Shown piece after piece: positions 34,633 to 44,138 of a DNA stretch of 64,000 nucleotides (its first letter is position 1; the number at the start of each line of letters is the position of its first letter). Location: contig NZ_JAETWB010000001.1 in NCBI RefSeq assembly GCF_016773205.1, positions 930,001 through 994,000 of the forward strand, given 5' to 3'. This DNA comes from Belnapia arida. Lineage in GTDB: Bacteria; Pseudomonadota; Alphaproteobacteria; Acetobacterales; Acetobacteraceae. The notes under the pieces were generated by a model, which had not been told where the DNA came from, made no database searches, and worked only from the letters and a program-made list of their open reading frames with translations. Made by a program: the position numbers and the translations under genes.

Positions 34633-36276
34633 ATGCGCGACCCAGAACTGGAAGACATCCTTGCCCGGCGCGGCGCCGTCACCCGCATCGCGGCCGCACT
34701 CGGCATTTCCCCGGCTGCCGTATCGCAATGGCAGCGGGTGCCCGCCGAGCGGGTTGCCGACCTCTCCCGCCTGCTCGACCTGCCGCCGCACCGGCTGCGG
34801 CCGGACCTCCACAAGACCCCGCTCGAATGGAACACGCCCCGTATGGCCACCCGTATCCCGCTGCGCCGCCGCCGCCGCACCAAGATCGTCGCGACCCTCG
34901 GCCCGGCCAGCTCCACGCCCGAGGTGATCGAGCGGCTTTACCGGGCGGGGGCTGATGTGTTCCGGCTGAACTTCTCTCACGGGTCGCACGCCGACCATGC
35001 CGAGCGCATCTCGATCATTCGGGCGCTAGAGGGAAAGGTGGGCCGGCCGATCGGAATCCTGGCCGATGTGCAGGGGCCGAAGCTGCGGGTCGGGCGCTTC
35101 CAGGGCGGGCGGGTGCAGCTGCAGACCGGCCAGCCCTTCCGCCTCGACCTCAGCCCCAGCCCGGGGGACGTGCGGCGGGTGCAGCTGCCGCATCCGGAGA
35201 TCATCAAGGCCGCGCAGATCGGCACCAGCCTGCTGCTCGACGACGGCAAGCTGCGGCTGCGCGTGACGCGCGTGCGCGAGGACCATCTGGAGACCGAGAT
35301 CGTGGTCGGCGGGCCGCTGTCCGACCGCAAGGGCGTTAACGTCCCCGACGTGGCGCTGCCGATCCCGGCACTCACCGAGAAGGACCGCGAGGACCTCGCC
35401 TTCGTGCTGGACCGGGGCGTCGAGTATATTGGCCTCAGCTTCGTCCAGCGGCCGGAGGATGTGGCCGAGACCAAGGCGATCTGCGCCGGCCGCGCCCTCG
35501 TCATGGTCAAGATGGAGAAGCCGCAGGCGGTCGAGAACCTCGATGCCATCATCGCCCTCGCCGACTGCGTGATGGTGGCGCGCGGCGACCTCGGCGTCGA
35601 GTTGCCGCCGGAGGAGGTGCCGCTGGTGCAGAAGCGCATCGTCCGCGCGGCGCGGGCGCTGGGCCGGCCGGTGGTCGTCGCCACTCAGATGCTGGAGAGC
35701 ATGATCTCCGCCCCGGCGCCGACCCGGGCCGAAGCCTCGGACGTCGCCACCGCCGTGTTCGACGGGGCGGATGCGGTGATGCTCTCGGCCGAGACGGCGG
35801 CGGGGCAGTATCCCTTCGAGGCGGTCAACATGATGGACCGCATCGTCGCGCGGGTGGAACAGGACCCGGACTGGCGCTCGCTCACCGACAATTCGCGGCC
35901 CGAGCCGGAGGCGAACAGTGCCGGCGCCATCGCCGCGGCGGCGCGGCAGGTGGCCCATACGATCAAGGCCCAGGTGATCGCCACCTTCACCTCGACCGGA
36001 TCGACGACGCTCCGTGTGGCGCGGGAGCGGCCGGACTGCCCGATCCTTGGCCTCACCGCCAGCATGGCGAGCGCGCGGCGGCTGGCCGTCGTCTGGGGAG
36101 TGCATCCGCTGGTCTCGCAGGAGCCGCACTCGATGAGCGACATGGTGGCCAAGGCGCTCCGCGCCGCGCAGGCCGAGGGTTTCGCCGTGCCCGGGCAGGA
36201 GGTGGTGGTGACGGCCGGCGTCCCCTTTGCCACGCCGGGCACGACCAATGCGCTGCGGGTGGCCGCGGTGAAATAG
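34633..36276 (+). CDS. pyk: Pyruvate kinase with an N-terminal YdaS/Cro-like helix-turn-helix
   Basis: One 547-residue open frame in two parts. Residues ~1-60 look like a YdaS/Cro-type DNA-binding domain: RIAAALGISPAAVSQWQRVP (helix-turn-helix) followed by AERVADLSRLLDL and RLRPDL, the usual family ending. After a linker (60-70), residues 71-547 are a complete pyruvate kinase: RTKIVATLGPASSTPEVIE, FRLNFSHGS, DVQGPKLRVG, VMVKMEKPQAVENLDAI, VARGDLGVELP, ATQMLESMI and ADAVMLSAETAAGQYP. Normal enzymes have ~470-480 residues and start near Met71, which has no clear ribosome site. Codon use is uniform across the joint. It converts PEP and ADP to pyruvate and ATP; DNA binding by the N-terminus is inferred. 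Confidence 0.88.
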   Translation: MRDPELEDILARRGAVTRIAAALGISPAAVSQWQRVPAERVADLSRLLDLPPHRLRPDLHKTPLEWNTPRMATRIPLRRRRRTKIVATLGPASSTPEVIERLYRAGADVFRLNFSHGSHADHAERISIIRALEGKVGRPIGILADVQGPKLRVGRFQGGRVQLQTGQPFRLDLSPSPGDVRRVQLPHPEIIKAAQIGTSLLLDDGKLRLRVTRVREDHLETEIVVGGPLSDRKGVNVPDVALPIPALTEKDREDLAFVLDRGVEYIGLSFVQRPEDVAETKAICAGRALVMVKMEKPQAVENLDAIIALADCVMVARGDLGVELPPEEVPLVQKRIVRAARALGRPVVVATQMLESMISAPAPTRAEASDVATAVFDGADAVMLSAETAAGQYPFEAVNMMDRIVARVEQDPDWRSLTDNSRPEPEANSAGAIAAAARQVAHTIKAQVIATFTSTGSTTLRVARERPDCPILGLTASMASARRLAVVWGVHPLVSQEPHSMSDMVAKALRAAQAEGFAVPGQEVVVTAGVPFATPGTTNALRVAAVK

Positions 36277-36358
36277 CCGCCGGCGCGGTTTGACCGCGTC
36301 TGCCCGCTGCCGCATGCTGGCGCCGGGACGGACCGCCGCAGCGCAAGAGGAATACCCG

Positions 36359-37312
36359 ATGTCCGATGCCGCCATCCCCCTTCTCGATCTCGGTCCCGCC
36401 TTTGCCGGCGAGCCCGGCGCGCTGGAGGAGGCCGCCGCCCGGCTGCGCCATATCTGCGAGACGGTCGGCTTCCTGTTCATCGCCAACCATGGCGTGCCCT
36501 GGTCGCTGGTGGATGCGACCTTCGATGCCGCCGCGCGCTTCCACGCCCAGCCGCTCGAGGCGAAGATGGCGGTGAAGCTCGACGACGCCATGCAGGGCTA
36601 CCTGCCTTACAAGAGCAGCACGACGCGGGCCAACGGCCTGGTCGCCGTGCGCAAGCCGAACGAGAACGAGGCCTTCTTCGTCAACCCGGAGCGCGACCCG
36701 GCGCAGCCGGCCAATCGCTGGCCTGAGGCGATGCCCGACTTCCGCGAGGTGACGCTGCGCTACTTCGCCGCGTTGGAGGCGCTCGCGCTGCGGCTGCTGC
36801 CGGTCTATGCCAGGGCGCTCGACATGCCGGCGGACTATTTCACGCCGCTCTGCGACCGTTCGCTCAGCTCGCTGCGGCTGACGCATTATCCGCCCGTGCA
36901 GTACGGCTCCGACGAATACGGCATCGCGCCGCATACCGATTCGAGCTTCTTCACCCTGCTTGCGCAGAACCCGGTGCCTGGCCTGCAGATCCGCACGCAG
37001 GCGGGCGAGTGGATCTCGGCGCCGGTGATCCCGCAGACCTTCGTGGTCAATACCGGCGACGTGCTGAACCGCTGGACCAACGGGCGCTTCCTGTCCACGC
37101 CGCACCGCGCCTTCAACACGATGGATGCGCCGCGCTATGCCATTCCCTATTTCTTTCACCCCAATTCCGAGACGATGATCGAGGCCCTGCCCACCTGCGT
37201 CAGCGAGGCGAACCCGCCGCGCTTCCCAGCGCAGACGGTCGGCGAATACATGGCCTGGTTCCGCGGCCAGAACTACAACCACTTCCGCAAGGGTGCCGCC
37301 GCCGCGGAGTAG
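36359..37312 (+). CDS. Isopenicillin-N-synthase-like 2-oxoglutarate/Fe(II) oxygenase
   Basis: A 317-residue member of the plant/bacterial 2OG-Fe(II) dioxygenase family. The N-terminal DIOX_N part has IPLLDLGPAF and CETVGFLFIANHGVP. Iron ligands are His and Asp in IAPHTDSSFFTLL and His in FLSTPHRAF. The usual RxS that binds 2-oxoglutarate appears as RYA in PRYAIPYFF, so the cosubstrate site is slightly altered. AGAGGAA precedes the ATG at 36359. Substrate unknown. It lies between pyruvate kinase and a peptide-type solute receptor on the same strand. Confidence 0.88.
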   Translation: MSDAAIPLLDLGPAFAGEPGALEEAAARLRHICETVGFLFIANHGVPWSLVDATFDAAARFHAQPLEAKMAVKLDDAMQGYLPYKSSTTRANGLVAVRKPNENEAFFVNPERDPAQPANRWPEAMPDFREVTLRYFAALEALALRLLPVYARALDMPADYFTPLCDRSLSSLRLTHYPPVQYGSDEYGIAPHTDSSFFTLLAQNPVPGLQIRTQAGEWISAPVIPQTFVVNTGDVLNRWTNGRFLSTPHRAFNTMDAPRYAIPYFFHPNSETMIEALPTCVSEANPPRFPAQTVGEYMAWFRGQNYNHFRKGAAAAE

Positions 37313-37361
37313 CGCGGCCAAGAACAGCCAGCCACGGCCCAACGCCCCCTGGAGAGCGTCA

Positions 37362-38930
37362 ATGAGGCTGTGCCGTCTTGCCCTGCTGCTTCTGCTGCTC
37401 CCCTGCGCCGCCCTGGCGCAGGACCGCCGCAGCACGCTGCGCGTCTCGCTGAACACTGAATTACAGGTTCTCGACCCGCTTCTCACCACCATCAATGCCA
37501 CGCGGGTCTTCGCCTACCTCGTCTTCGACACCCTGGTCAGCCTGGATGCCGAGGGACAGTACCGGCCGCAGATGCTCGAAGGCTGGCAAATCAGCCCGGA
37601 CCGGCTGACCTATGCCTTCACCCTGCGCGAAGGGCTGGAATGGAGCGACGGCCAGCCGGTGACGGCCGAGGATTGCGTCGCCTCCATCCGCCGTTGGGCG
37701 AAGCGGGAGGCGCTGGGCGGCCAGCTCATGGCGGCAACGCGCGAGATGCGCGTGGTGGATGCCAGGCGCTTCGAGATCCGGCTCAACCGCCCCTTCGCCT
37801 TCGTCATCGAGGCGCTGGGCAAGGCCGGGCACACCATCCCGGTGATGATGCCGGCGCGCCTCGCGGCGCATGACCCGAACCTGCCGGTGCCGGAGATCGT
37901 CGGCTCCGGCCCTTACCGCTTCCTGCAGGCCGAATGGCGGCCGGGCGAACGGGCCAGCTTCGTCCGCAACCCGCGCTACCGGCCGCGCGAGGAGCCGCCT
38001 TCGGCGCTGGCCGGCGGCAAGGTGGCGCGGATGGAGCGGATCGAGCTGGTCAGCATCACCGACCAGGCCACCCGGGCGGCCGCGCTCGAATCCGGCGAGC
38101 TCGACTTCCTCGAGATCCTGCCCTTCGACTACATCGCACGGATGCGGCGGAACCGGAACGTTGTGGTCGGCCAGCCGCGTGGCATTGACCAGTTCTATGC
38201 CGTGCTGAACGTTAACCATGCGGTGCCGCCCTTCAACGATCCCGCCATCCGCAAGGCCTTACAGGCGGCGATCATGCAGCCGGAGGTGATGGCGGCGATG
38301 GGCCTGCCGGACGACATGGTGGTGCCCTGGTGCGGCTCGATCTACATGTGCAACGCCGCCGGGGCGACCGAGGCAGGAACGGAGGGGCTGCGCGCCGCCT
38401 CGGCCGAGCGGGCGCGGGCCTTGCTGCGGGCCAGCGGCTACCGGGGCGAGCCGGTGGTCTTCCTGCATGCCGCGGCCTCGGCGCTGCTCAACCCGATCGG
38501 CCTCGTCATGGCCGACCAGATGCGTCGGGCCGGGTTCACCGTCGACCTGCGCAGCACCGATTATGCGACGGTCGCGCAGCGACGCCTCAGCCGGGCGCCG
38601 CTGGAGCAGGGAGGCTGGTCGGTGGCGCCCATCGTCTTCAACGGGGTAGACCTGGCGAACGCGCTGGCCAACCCGCTGATCGCCTACAATTGCGTCGACT
38701 ATCCCGGCTGGTACTGCGACCCGCGCCTCGCCGGCCTGACCGCCCGCTATTCCGAGGCGGCGACACCCGAGGCGGCCCGGGCGCTGGCCGACGAGTTGCA
38801 GGCGACGGTGCATGACGCCGTCACCTTCGTCCCCGGCGGCCAATTCTCCGGCCCGCCGGCCTGGCGGGCCGAGCTGCGCGGGGTGCTCCCGTTCAGCTTC
38901 CCCGTCTTCTGGGGGGTGGAGCGCCGCTGA
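37362..38930 (+). CDS. ABC transporter solute-binding protein, family 5 (peptide/nickel type)
   Basis: A 522-residue periplasmic receptor with a signal peptide (MRLCRLALLLLLLPCAALAQ). The SBP_bac_5 fold is shown by LRVSLNTELQVLDPLLTT, LVFDTLVSLDAEGQYRPQML, YAFTLREGLEWSDGQPVTAED, EIVGSGPYRF, and NHAVPPFNDPAIRKALQAAI. Such proteins deliver peptides, opines or glutathione-like ligands to ABC permeases; no permease or ATPase gene is adjacent, so it is an orphan here. GGAGAGC precedes the ATG at 37362. A 13-bp terminator stem follows directly after the stop. Confidence 0.9.
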   Translation: MRLCRLALLLLLLPCAALAQDRRSTLRVSLNTELQVLDPLLTTINATRVFAYLVFDTLVSLDAEGQYRPQMLEGWQISPDRLTYAFTLREGLEWSDGQPVTAEDCVASIRRWAKREALGGQLMAATREMRVVDARRFEIRLNRPFAFVIEALGKAGHTIPVMMPARLAAHDPNLPVPEIVGSGPYRFLQAEWRPGERASFVRNPRYRPREEPPSALAGGKVARMERIELVSITDQATRAAALESGELDFLEILPFDYIARMRRNRNVVVGQPRGIDQFYAVLNVNHAVPPFNDPAIRKALQAAIMQPEVMAAMGLPDDMVVPWCGSIYMCNAAGATEAGTEGLRAASAERARALLRASGYRGEPVVFLHAAASALLNPIGLVMADQMRRAGFTVDLRSTDYATVAQRRLSRAPLEQGGWSVAPIVFNGVDLANALANPLIAYNCVDYPGWYCDPRLAGLTARYSEAATPEAARALADELQATVHDAVTFVPGGQFSGPPAWRAELRGVLPFSFPVFWGVERR

Positions 38931-38962
38931 CGGCCGCCCCGGGCCTTGCCCCGGGGCGGCCG
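38931..38962. terminator. Strong terminator hairpin upstream of rpsB
   Basis: A perfect 13-bp GC stem (38931-38943 with 38950-38962) around a 6-base loop starts immediately after the stop of the solute-binding protein. No T-run follows. It insulates the rpsB operon from upstream transcription. Confidence 0.65.
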
Positions 38963-39116
38963 CCATGCCATATGCGGCCGCGTCGCGGGCGGGCCTAGCC
39001 CGGCGCGGCAAATTCACACGCGGCGCGCCCTTCCGTCACGGCAGGGTCCGGTCCCGGAGTATTCCCGGGAAGGCGCCGCGGAGGCCCAACCGGACTGACA
39101 GGAAGGATTTCGCCCG

Positions 39117-39956
39117 ATGGCGATGCCCCAGGTTTCCCTTCGCCTGCTGCTCGAGGCAGGCGTGCATTTCGGCCACCACACGCGGCGCTGGAACCCGCGG
39201 ATGGCGCCCTATATCTTCGGCGTCCGCAACCAGGTCCACATCCTCGACCTGCAGCAGACCGTCCCGATGCTGGACCGCGCGCTGCGCGCCGTCCGCGACG
39301 TGGTGGCGGCCGGCGGCCGCGTGCTCTTCGTCGGCACCAAGAAGGCAGCGGCCGAATATGTGGCCGAGGCAGCGGCCCGTTGCGGCCAGTACTACGTCAA
39401 CCACCGCTGGCTCGGCGGCATGCTGACGAATTGGAAGACCATCACCGGCTCCATCAAGCGCCTGAAGCAGATGGAGGAGCAGCTCGGCGGCAACATCACC
39501 GGTCTCACCAAGAAAGAGATCCTGATGCTGACGCGCGAGAAGGAGAAGCTCGATCGCGCGCTCGGCGGCATCAAGGAGATGGGCGGCCTGCCCGACATCA
39601 TCTTCGTCATCGACGTGGTGAAGGAGAAGCTGGCGATCGAGGAGGCCAACAAGCTCGGCATCCCGGTGATCGCCGTGGTCGACAGCAATGCCGATCCGCA
39701 GGGCGTCGCCTTCCCGATCCCGGGCAATGACGATGCGATCCGCGCGATCAACCTCTACTGCGACCTGGTTGCCGGCGCGGTGATCGACGGCATCTCGGCC
39801 GGGCTGCAGGCCTCGGGCGTCGATATGGGCGCCGTAGAGGAACTGCCCGAGGACGAGGCGCTGACCGCCGCCGCCGAGGAGGCGACGCCGGAGGAGTTCA
39901 CCGCGGCCGCCGCCGCCGAGGAGACCCCGGCCGAGCAGCCCGCCGCGCAGGCCTGA
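39117..39956 (+). CDS. rpsB: 30S ribosomal protein S2
   Basis: A 279-residue S2. Family segments are [72 protein letters not shown] and [22 protein letters not shown]. The C-terminus carries an Ala/Glu-rich tail of about 45 residues, common in alphaproteobacteria. ACAGGAAGG upstream supports the ATG at 39117; a second ATG is two codons in. First gene of the long translation and envelope cluster; tsf follows after 89 bases. Confidence 0.97.
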   Translation: MAMPQVSLRLLLEAGVHFGHHTRRWNPRMAPYIFGVRNQVHILDLQQTVPMLDRALRAVRDVVAAGGRVLFVGTKKAAAEYVAEAAARCGQYYVNHRWLGGMLTNWKTITGSIKRLKQMEEQLGGNITGLTKKEILMLTREKEKLDRALGGIKEMGGLPDIIFVIDVVKEKLAIEEANKLGIPVIAVVDSNADPQGVAFPIPGNDDAIRAINLYCDLVAGAVIDGISAGLQASGVDMGAVEELPEDEALTAAAEEATPEEFTAAAAAEETPAEQPAAQA

Positions 39957-39999
39957 GAATTCGCGCCGCCTGCGGGCGGACCTTGATTGATGCATCATG

Positions 40000-40024
40000 G
40001 CGGCCGTTCGGGATGGACGGCCGC
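40000..40024 (+). terminator. Attenuator-like hairpin between rpsB and tsf
   Basis: A perfect 8-bp stem (40000-40007 with 40017-40024) with a 9-base loop lies 21 bases before the tsf start. It may partly end transcription or set the S2 to EF-Ts ratio. Confidence 0.45.
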
Positions 40025-40045
40025 AATCCTATGGAGGGTTGATCC

Positions 40046-40966
40046 ATGGCCGAAATCACCGCAGCGATGGTCCGCGACCTGCGCGACAAGACCGGCGCCG
40101 GCATGATGGACTGCAAGAAGGCCCTGGTGGAGTCGAACGGCGACATGGAAGCCGCGATCGACTGGCTGCGGAAGAAGGGCCTCTCTGCGGCCGCCAAGAA
40201 GTCCGGCCGCGTCGCCGCCGAGGGGCTGGTCGGCGTTGCCAGCGCGCCGAACGTCGCCGCCATGGTCGAGGTGAATGCCGAGACCGATTTCGTCGCCCGC
40301 AACGAGCAGTTCCAGAATTTCGTCTCCGAGGTGGCGGGCCTGGCCCTGACCGTCGGCGAGGACGTCGAGGCACTGAAGGCGGCGACCTATCCCGGTGCGC
40401 AGCATAGCGTGGCCGAGGAGCTGACGCGCCTCATCGCCACCATCGGCGAGAACATGGCGATCCGCCGTGCGCGCCGGCTCGAGGTCAGCAGCGGCGCCGT
40501 CGCCACCTATACCCACAACGCCATCCGGCCCGGCCTCGGCAAGATCGGCGTGCTGGTCGCGCTCGAGGCGGCATCGGAGATCGATGCACTCGAAGGCCTC
40601 GGGCGGCAGATCGGCATGCATGTCGCCGCGACGAGGCCGGAGGCGCTCGATGTCACCGCCGTCGATCCTTCCGCCCTCGAGCGGGAGAAGGCGGTGCTTT
40701 CCGAGCAGGCGCGGGCCAGCGGCAAGCCGGAAGCCATCATCGAGAAGATGGTCGAAGGCCGCATCCGCAAGTACTACGAGGAAGTGGTGCTGCTGGAGCA
40801 GGTCTGGGTGCATGACGGCGAAAGCCGGGTGAAGGCGATCGTCCAGAAGGCCGGCGGCAAGCTGACCGGCTTCGCCCGGTTCCAGCTCGGCGAAGGCATC
40901 GACAAGCCGGTCGGGCCGGACTTCGCCTCCGAAGTGGCGAAGGTCTCGGGCGTCGGCGCCGCCTGA
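40046..40966 (+). CDS. tsf: Translation elongation factor Ts
   Basis: A 306-residue EF-Ts, which recharges EF-Tu with GTP. The N-terminal UBA-like domain has [21 protein letters not shown], and the core has [17 protein letters not shown], the TDFVxxN contact to EF-Tu. [18 protein letters not shown] and the late [16 protein letters not shown] are also family features. ATGGAGGG gives a ribosome site before the ATG at 40046. Second gene of the rpsB-tsf pair. Confidence 0.97.
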   Translation: MAEITAAMVRDLRDKTGAGMMDCKKALVESNGDMEAAIDWLRKKGLSAAAKKSGRVAAEGLVGVASAPNVAAMVEVNAETDFVARNEQFQNFVSEVAGLALTVGEDVEALKAATYPGAQHSVAEELTRLIATIGENMAIRRARRLEVSSGAVATYTHNAIRPGLGKIGVLVALEAASEIDALEGLGRQIGMHVAATRPEALDVTAVDPSALEREKAVLSEQARASGKPEAIIEKMVEGRIRKYYEEVVLLEQVWVHDGESRVKAIVQKAGGKLTGFARFQLGEGIDKPVGPDFASEVAKVSGVGAA

Positions 40967-40979
40967 TCCGAAACCGTTG

Positions 40980-41010
40980 CATGCGGGTGGAGCCTCCGCT
41001 CACCCGCATG
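40980..41010 (+). terminator. Hairpin between tsf and pyrH
   Basis: CATGCGGGTG (40980-40989) and CACCCGCATG (41001-41010) form a perfect 10-bp stem with an 11-base loop. It starts 14 bases after the tsf stop and probably ends much of the rpsB-tsf transcript. Confidence 0.55.
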
Positions 41011-41089
41011 TGGCGTCCGCGGCTCGACCAGGGCCTTGCGGGGCCGGGGGCCGCTGCATATCGTTCCTCGCCCCCGTGACGGTCCCATA

Positions 41090-41815
41090 ATGAACCAGCC
41101 GACCAGCTACAAGCGTGTCATGCTCAAGGTGTCCGGCGAGGCGCTGATGGGCAACCGCGACTACGGCCTCGAATCGGCCACGGTCCGTCGCATCGCCGAG
41201 GACGTGAAGGGTGCGGTCGCGCTCGGCGCGGAGGTCTGCCTCGTCATCGGCGGCGGCAACATCTTCCGCGGCATCGCCGGCGCCGCGGCCGGCATGGACC
41301 GCGCCCAGGCCGACTACATGGGCATGCTGGCGACGGTTATGAACGCGCTCGCCATGCAGTCGGCGCTTGAAAAGCAGGGCCTGCCGACGCGGGTGCTGAG
41401 CGCCATACCGATGCAGTCGCTCTGCGAGCCCTATATCCGCCGCCGCGCGATGCGGCACATGGAGAAGGGCCGCGTCGTCATCTTTGCCGCTGGCACGGGC
41501 AATCCCTTCTTCACCACCGATACCGCCGCTGCGCTGCGGGCGGCCGAGATGGAATGCGATGCGCTCTTCAAGGGCACGCAGGTAGATGGCGTCTACTCCG
41601 CCGACCCGCGCAAGAACCCGAAGGCTGAGCGCTACGTGACGCTCACCTATCTCGATATGCTCGCCCGCGACCTCCTGGTGATGGATGCTGCGGCGATCAG
41701 CCTCTGCCGCGAAAACAAGCTGCCGATCATCGTCTTCAATATCCACGAGCCCGGCGCCTTCACGGCCGTCATGAAGGGCGAGGGGAAGTTCACCACGGTG
41801 GTCGAGCAACACTGA
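41090..41815 (+). CDS. pyrH: Uridylate kinase
   Basis: A 241-residue UMP kinase of the amino-acid-kinase fold, which phosphorylates UMP to [17 protein letters not shown] is the phosphate site, followed by [47 protein letters not shown] and [12 protein letters not shown]. The ATG at 41090 gives the usual length; upstream in-frame starts have no support. It precedes frr, as in most proteobacteria. Confidence 0.97.
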   Translation: MNQPTSYKRVMLKVSGEALMGNRDYGLESATVRRIAEDVKGAVALGAEVCLVIGGGNIFRGIAGAAAGMDRAQADYMGMLATVMNALAMQSALEKQGLPTRVLSAIPMQSLCEPYIRRRAMRHMEKGRVVIFAAGTGNPFFTTDTAAALRAAEMECDALFKGTQVDGVYSADPRKNPKAERYVTLTYLDMLARDLLVMDAAAISLCRENKLPIIVFNIHEPGAFTAVMKGEGKFTTVVEQH

Positions 41816-41930
41816 CGCCGCCCGCTTCCCGCCATTTTCGCATGGTGGATTGGGCTTGAATGCGCCTTGGGCGCGATGTGACGAGGCCTGGGACCATGTC
41901 CGGGGCCGTACCGATCGGGAGAGACGGGCC

Positions 41931-42503
41931 ATGCCGGCCGACCTCAAGACGCTCAAACAGGACCTCACGCGCCGCATGGACGGCGCGATCGAGATGCTGA
42001 AAAAGGAATTCACCGGCCTGCGGACCGGCCGTGCCAGCCCTGCGTTGCTGGAGCCCATCCGGGTGGAGGCCTATGGCAATAACCAGCCCTTGAACCAGGT
42101 AGCCAATGTCTCGGTCTCCGGGCCCGGGCTGCTCTCGGTACAGGTCTGGGACAAGTCGGTGGTGAAGGCGGTCGAGATCGCCATCCGCGATTCCGGCCTC
42201 GGATTGAACCCGCAGACCGAGGGACAGGTGATCCGCGTCCCGCTGCCGCCGCTGACCCAGGAGCGGCGCAACGAGCTCATCAAGACCGCGGGCAAGTATG
42301 CGGAGGGCGCCAAGGTAGCGATCCGCGGCGTCCGCCGCGACGGAATGGAGCAGGTGAAGGCGCAGGAGAAGGACAAGAAGGCGCCGATCAGCCAGGACGA
42401 CGTCAAGCACTGGTCCGACGAGGTGCAGAAGCTGACCGATCAGTACATCAAGCAGATCGACAGCACGCTGGCCGAGAAGGAAAAGGACATCCGGCAGGTT
42501 TGA
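41931..42503 (+). CDS. frr: Ribosome recycling factor
   Basis: A 190-residue RRF, which splits post-termination ribosomes with EF-G. The tRNA-like helical part has MDGAIEMLKKEFTGLRTGRA, and the small domain has EPIRVEAYGNNQPLNQVANV. LPPLTQERRNELIK and KHWSDEVQKLTDQYIKQID complete the long helices. GGGAGAGAC precedes the ATG at 41931. Its stop overlaps the TTG start of uppS. Confidence 0.97.
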   Translation: MPADLKTLKQDLTRRMDGAIEMLKKEFTGLRTGRASPALLEPIRVEAYGNNQPLNQVANVSVSGPGLLSVQVWDKSVVKAVEIAIRDSGLGLNPQTEGQVIRVPLPPLTQERRNELIKTAGKYAEGAKVAIRGVRRDGMEQVKAQEKDKKAPISQDDVKHWSDEVQKLTDQYIKQIDSTLAEKEKDIRQV

Positions 42504-43273
42504 GCCTCGTGTCCGGCGCCCCCAAGCTCCAACCGCTGACCGATGCTGTGCCGGACAAGACGTCCCTTGGCGCGCACCCGCAGCATGTGGCCATCATCAT
42601 GGACGGCAACCGGCGCTGGGCGGAGGCGCGCGGACTGCCGGTCGCGCTGGGCCACAAGGCCGGGGCGGAGGCGGTGCGCCGCACCATCGAGTCCTGCGCC
42701 GAGCAGGGCATCGGCTGGCTGACCCTCTTCGCCTTCTCCTCGGAGAATTGGCTGCGGCCGGCCGAAGAGGTGCGGGCGCTGACGGGCTTGCTGAAGGTCT
42801 ATCTGCGCTCCGAGGTGGCGACCTTCGCAAAGGAGGGTATCCGTCTCCGTGTCATCGGCGACCGGGCGCGGTTCGGCGCCGAGATGGTGCGGGAGATCGA
42901 CCAGGCGGAGAAGGTCACCGCCGGCGGGACGCGGCTGAACCTCAATGTCGCGCTGTCCTACGGCGCGCGGGACGAGATCCTCGCCGCGGCGCGGGCCATG
43001 GCGGCGGCGGCACGGGACGGGCGGCTCGACCCGGAGGCGATCGACGACGCGGCCTTCGCGCAGCACCTCTTCACCGCCGGCATGCCGGACCCCGACCTCA
43101 TAATCCGTACCTCGGGCGAGCAGCGGCTGTCGAATTTCCTGCTCTGGCAGGCGGCTTATGCGGAGTTCGTCTTCCAGGACGTGCTCTGGCCGGATTACGG
43201 CGCCGAGCACCTGGCACGGGCGCTCCGCGACTACGGCCGGCGGGAGCGGCGCTTCGGCGCCCGCACGGGCTGA
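42500..43273 (+). CDS. uppS: Undecaprenyl diphosphate synthase (cis-prenyltransferase)
   Basis: A 257-residue enzyme that builds the C55 lipid carrier for peptidoglycan and LPS. HVAIIMDGNRRWAEARGLP holds the catalytic Asp. LTLFAFSSENWLRP, LNVALSYGARDEI, DLIIRTSGEQRLSNFLLWQ and YAEFVFQDVLWPDY are family signatures. The frame begins with TTG at 42500, overlapping the frr stop; a GTG at 42509 is an equally possible start. cdsA begins 13 bases after its stop. Confidence 0.95.
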   Translation: MSLVSGAPKLQPLTDAVPDKTSLGAHPQHVAIIMDGNRRWAEARGLPVALGHKAGAEAVRRTIESCAEQGIGWLTLFAFSSENWLRPAEEVRALTGLLKVYLRSEVATFAKEGIRLRVIGDRARFGAEMVREIDQAEKVTAGGTRLNLNVALSYGARDEILAAARAMAAAARDGRLDPEAIDDAAFAQHLFTAGMPDPDLIIRTSGEQRLSNFLLWQAAYAEFVFQDVLWPDYGAEHLARALRDYGRRERRFGARTG

Positions 43274-43286
43274 GCGGTCGCCGCGC

Positions 43287-44138
43287 GTGACCGACCCGGC
43301 CGCCCGGCCCGCCTCGCGCTGGCCCGATCTGCGCAAGCGCGCGCTCTCCGCGATGCTGCTCGGGCCGGCGGCCCTGCTCTGCATCTGGCTGGGCGCGGAG
43401 GCCTGGACGGCGCTGATGGCCGCCGCCGTCGCTCTGCTGGCCTGGGAATGGGTGCGGCTCTGCGGCTTCTCCACCAAACGCCCGCCGGGGCTGGCAGTGC
43501 CGGTTGCGGTGCTGCTGGCGGGTGTGCTGGCGGTGGGCGGGGCGTGGAACTGGGCCTTCGCCGTGCTGGGCTTCGGCTTCCTCGGCCTCTGGGCGGTGGC
43601 CGAGCCACCGCGCTTCCGCCGGGCGGTGCCAGGCTTCTGGCTGGCTTTCGGGGTGATCTATATTGGCCTCGCGGGCGTCTCGCTCATCCATCTCCGGGGC
43701 GATGCGGTGGCGGGGCTGCGGAACGTCATCTTCCTCTTCCTGATCGTCTGGTCGAGCGATATCGGCGCCTATGCCGCCGGCCGGGCATTCGGCGGGCCGA
43801 AGCTGGCGCCGGCCATCTCTCCCAACAAGACCTGGTCCGGAGCAATGGGCGGCCTCGTCTCGGCGATGGCGGTCGGCGTGCTCTCGGCGTATGTGATGGA
43901 GCCGGCGACGGCGCCCCTTCCACGGGTGCTGGTGATCGCCGCCATCCTCAGCATGCTGTCGCAGGCGGGGGACCTGTTCGAAAGCTGGATCAAGCGGCGC
44001 TTCAACGTGAAGGATTCCTCCCGCCTCATTCCCGGCCACGGTGGCCTGCTGGACCGGCTGGACGGGGTGATCTCGGCAGCGCCCGCCGCGGCGTTGCTTG
44101 GCGTGCTGCTGGGCCCTGGGGAAGCCTTATGGCGTTGA
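43287..44138 (+). CDS. cdsA: Phosphatidate cytidylyltransferase
   Basis: A 283-residue integral membrane enzyme that makes CDP-diacylglycerol. Eight or so hydrophobic segments are visible, and the C-terminal signature SQAGDLFESWIKRRFNVKDS with the IPGHGGLLDRLDG box is complete. The GTG at 43287 is the likely start because residues before it are out of family and overlap uppS. Its last 10 bases overlap dxr, so expression is coupled. Confidence 0.93.
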   Translation: MTDPAARPASRWPDLRKRALSAMLLGPAALLCIWLGAEAWTALMAAAVALLAWEWVRLCGFSTKRPPGLAVPVAVLLAGVLAVGGAWNWAFAVLGFGFLGLWAVAEPPRFRRAVPGFWLAFGVIYIGLAGVSLIHLRGDAVAGLRNVIFLFLIVWSSDIGAYAAGRAFGGPKLAPAISPNKTWSGAMGGLVSAMAVGVLSAYVMEPATAPLPRVLVIAAILSMLSQAGDLFESWIKRRFNVKDSSRLIPGHGGLLDRLDGVISAAPAAALLGVLLGPGEALWR

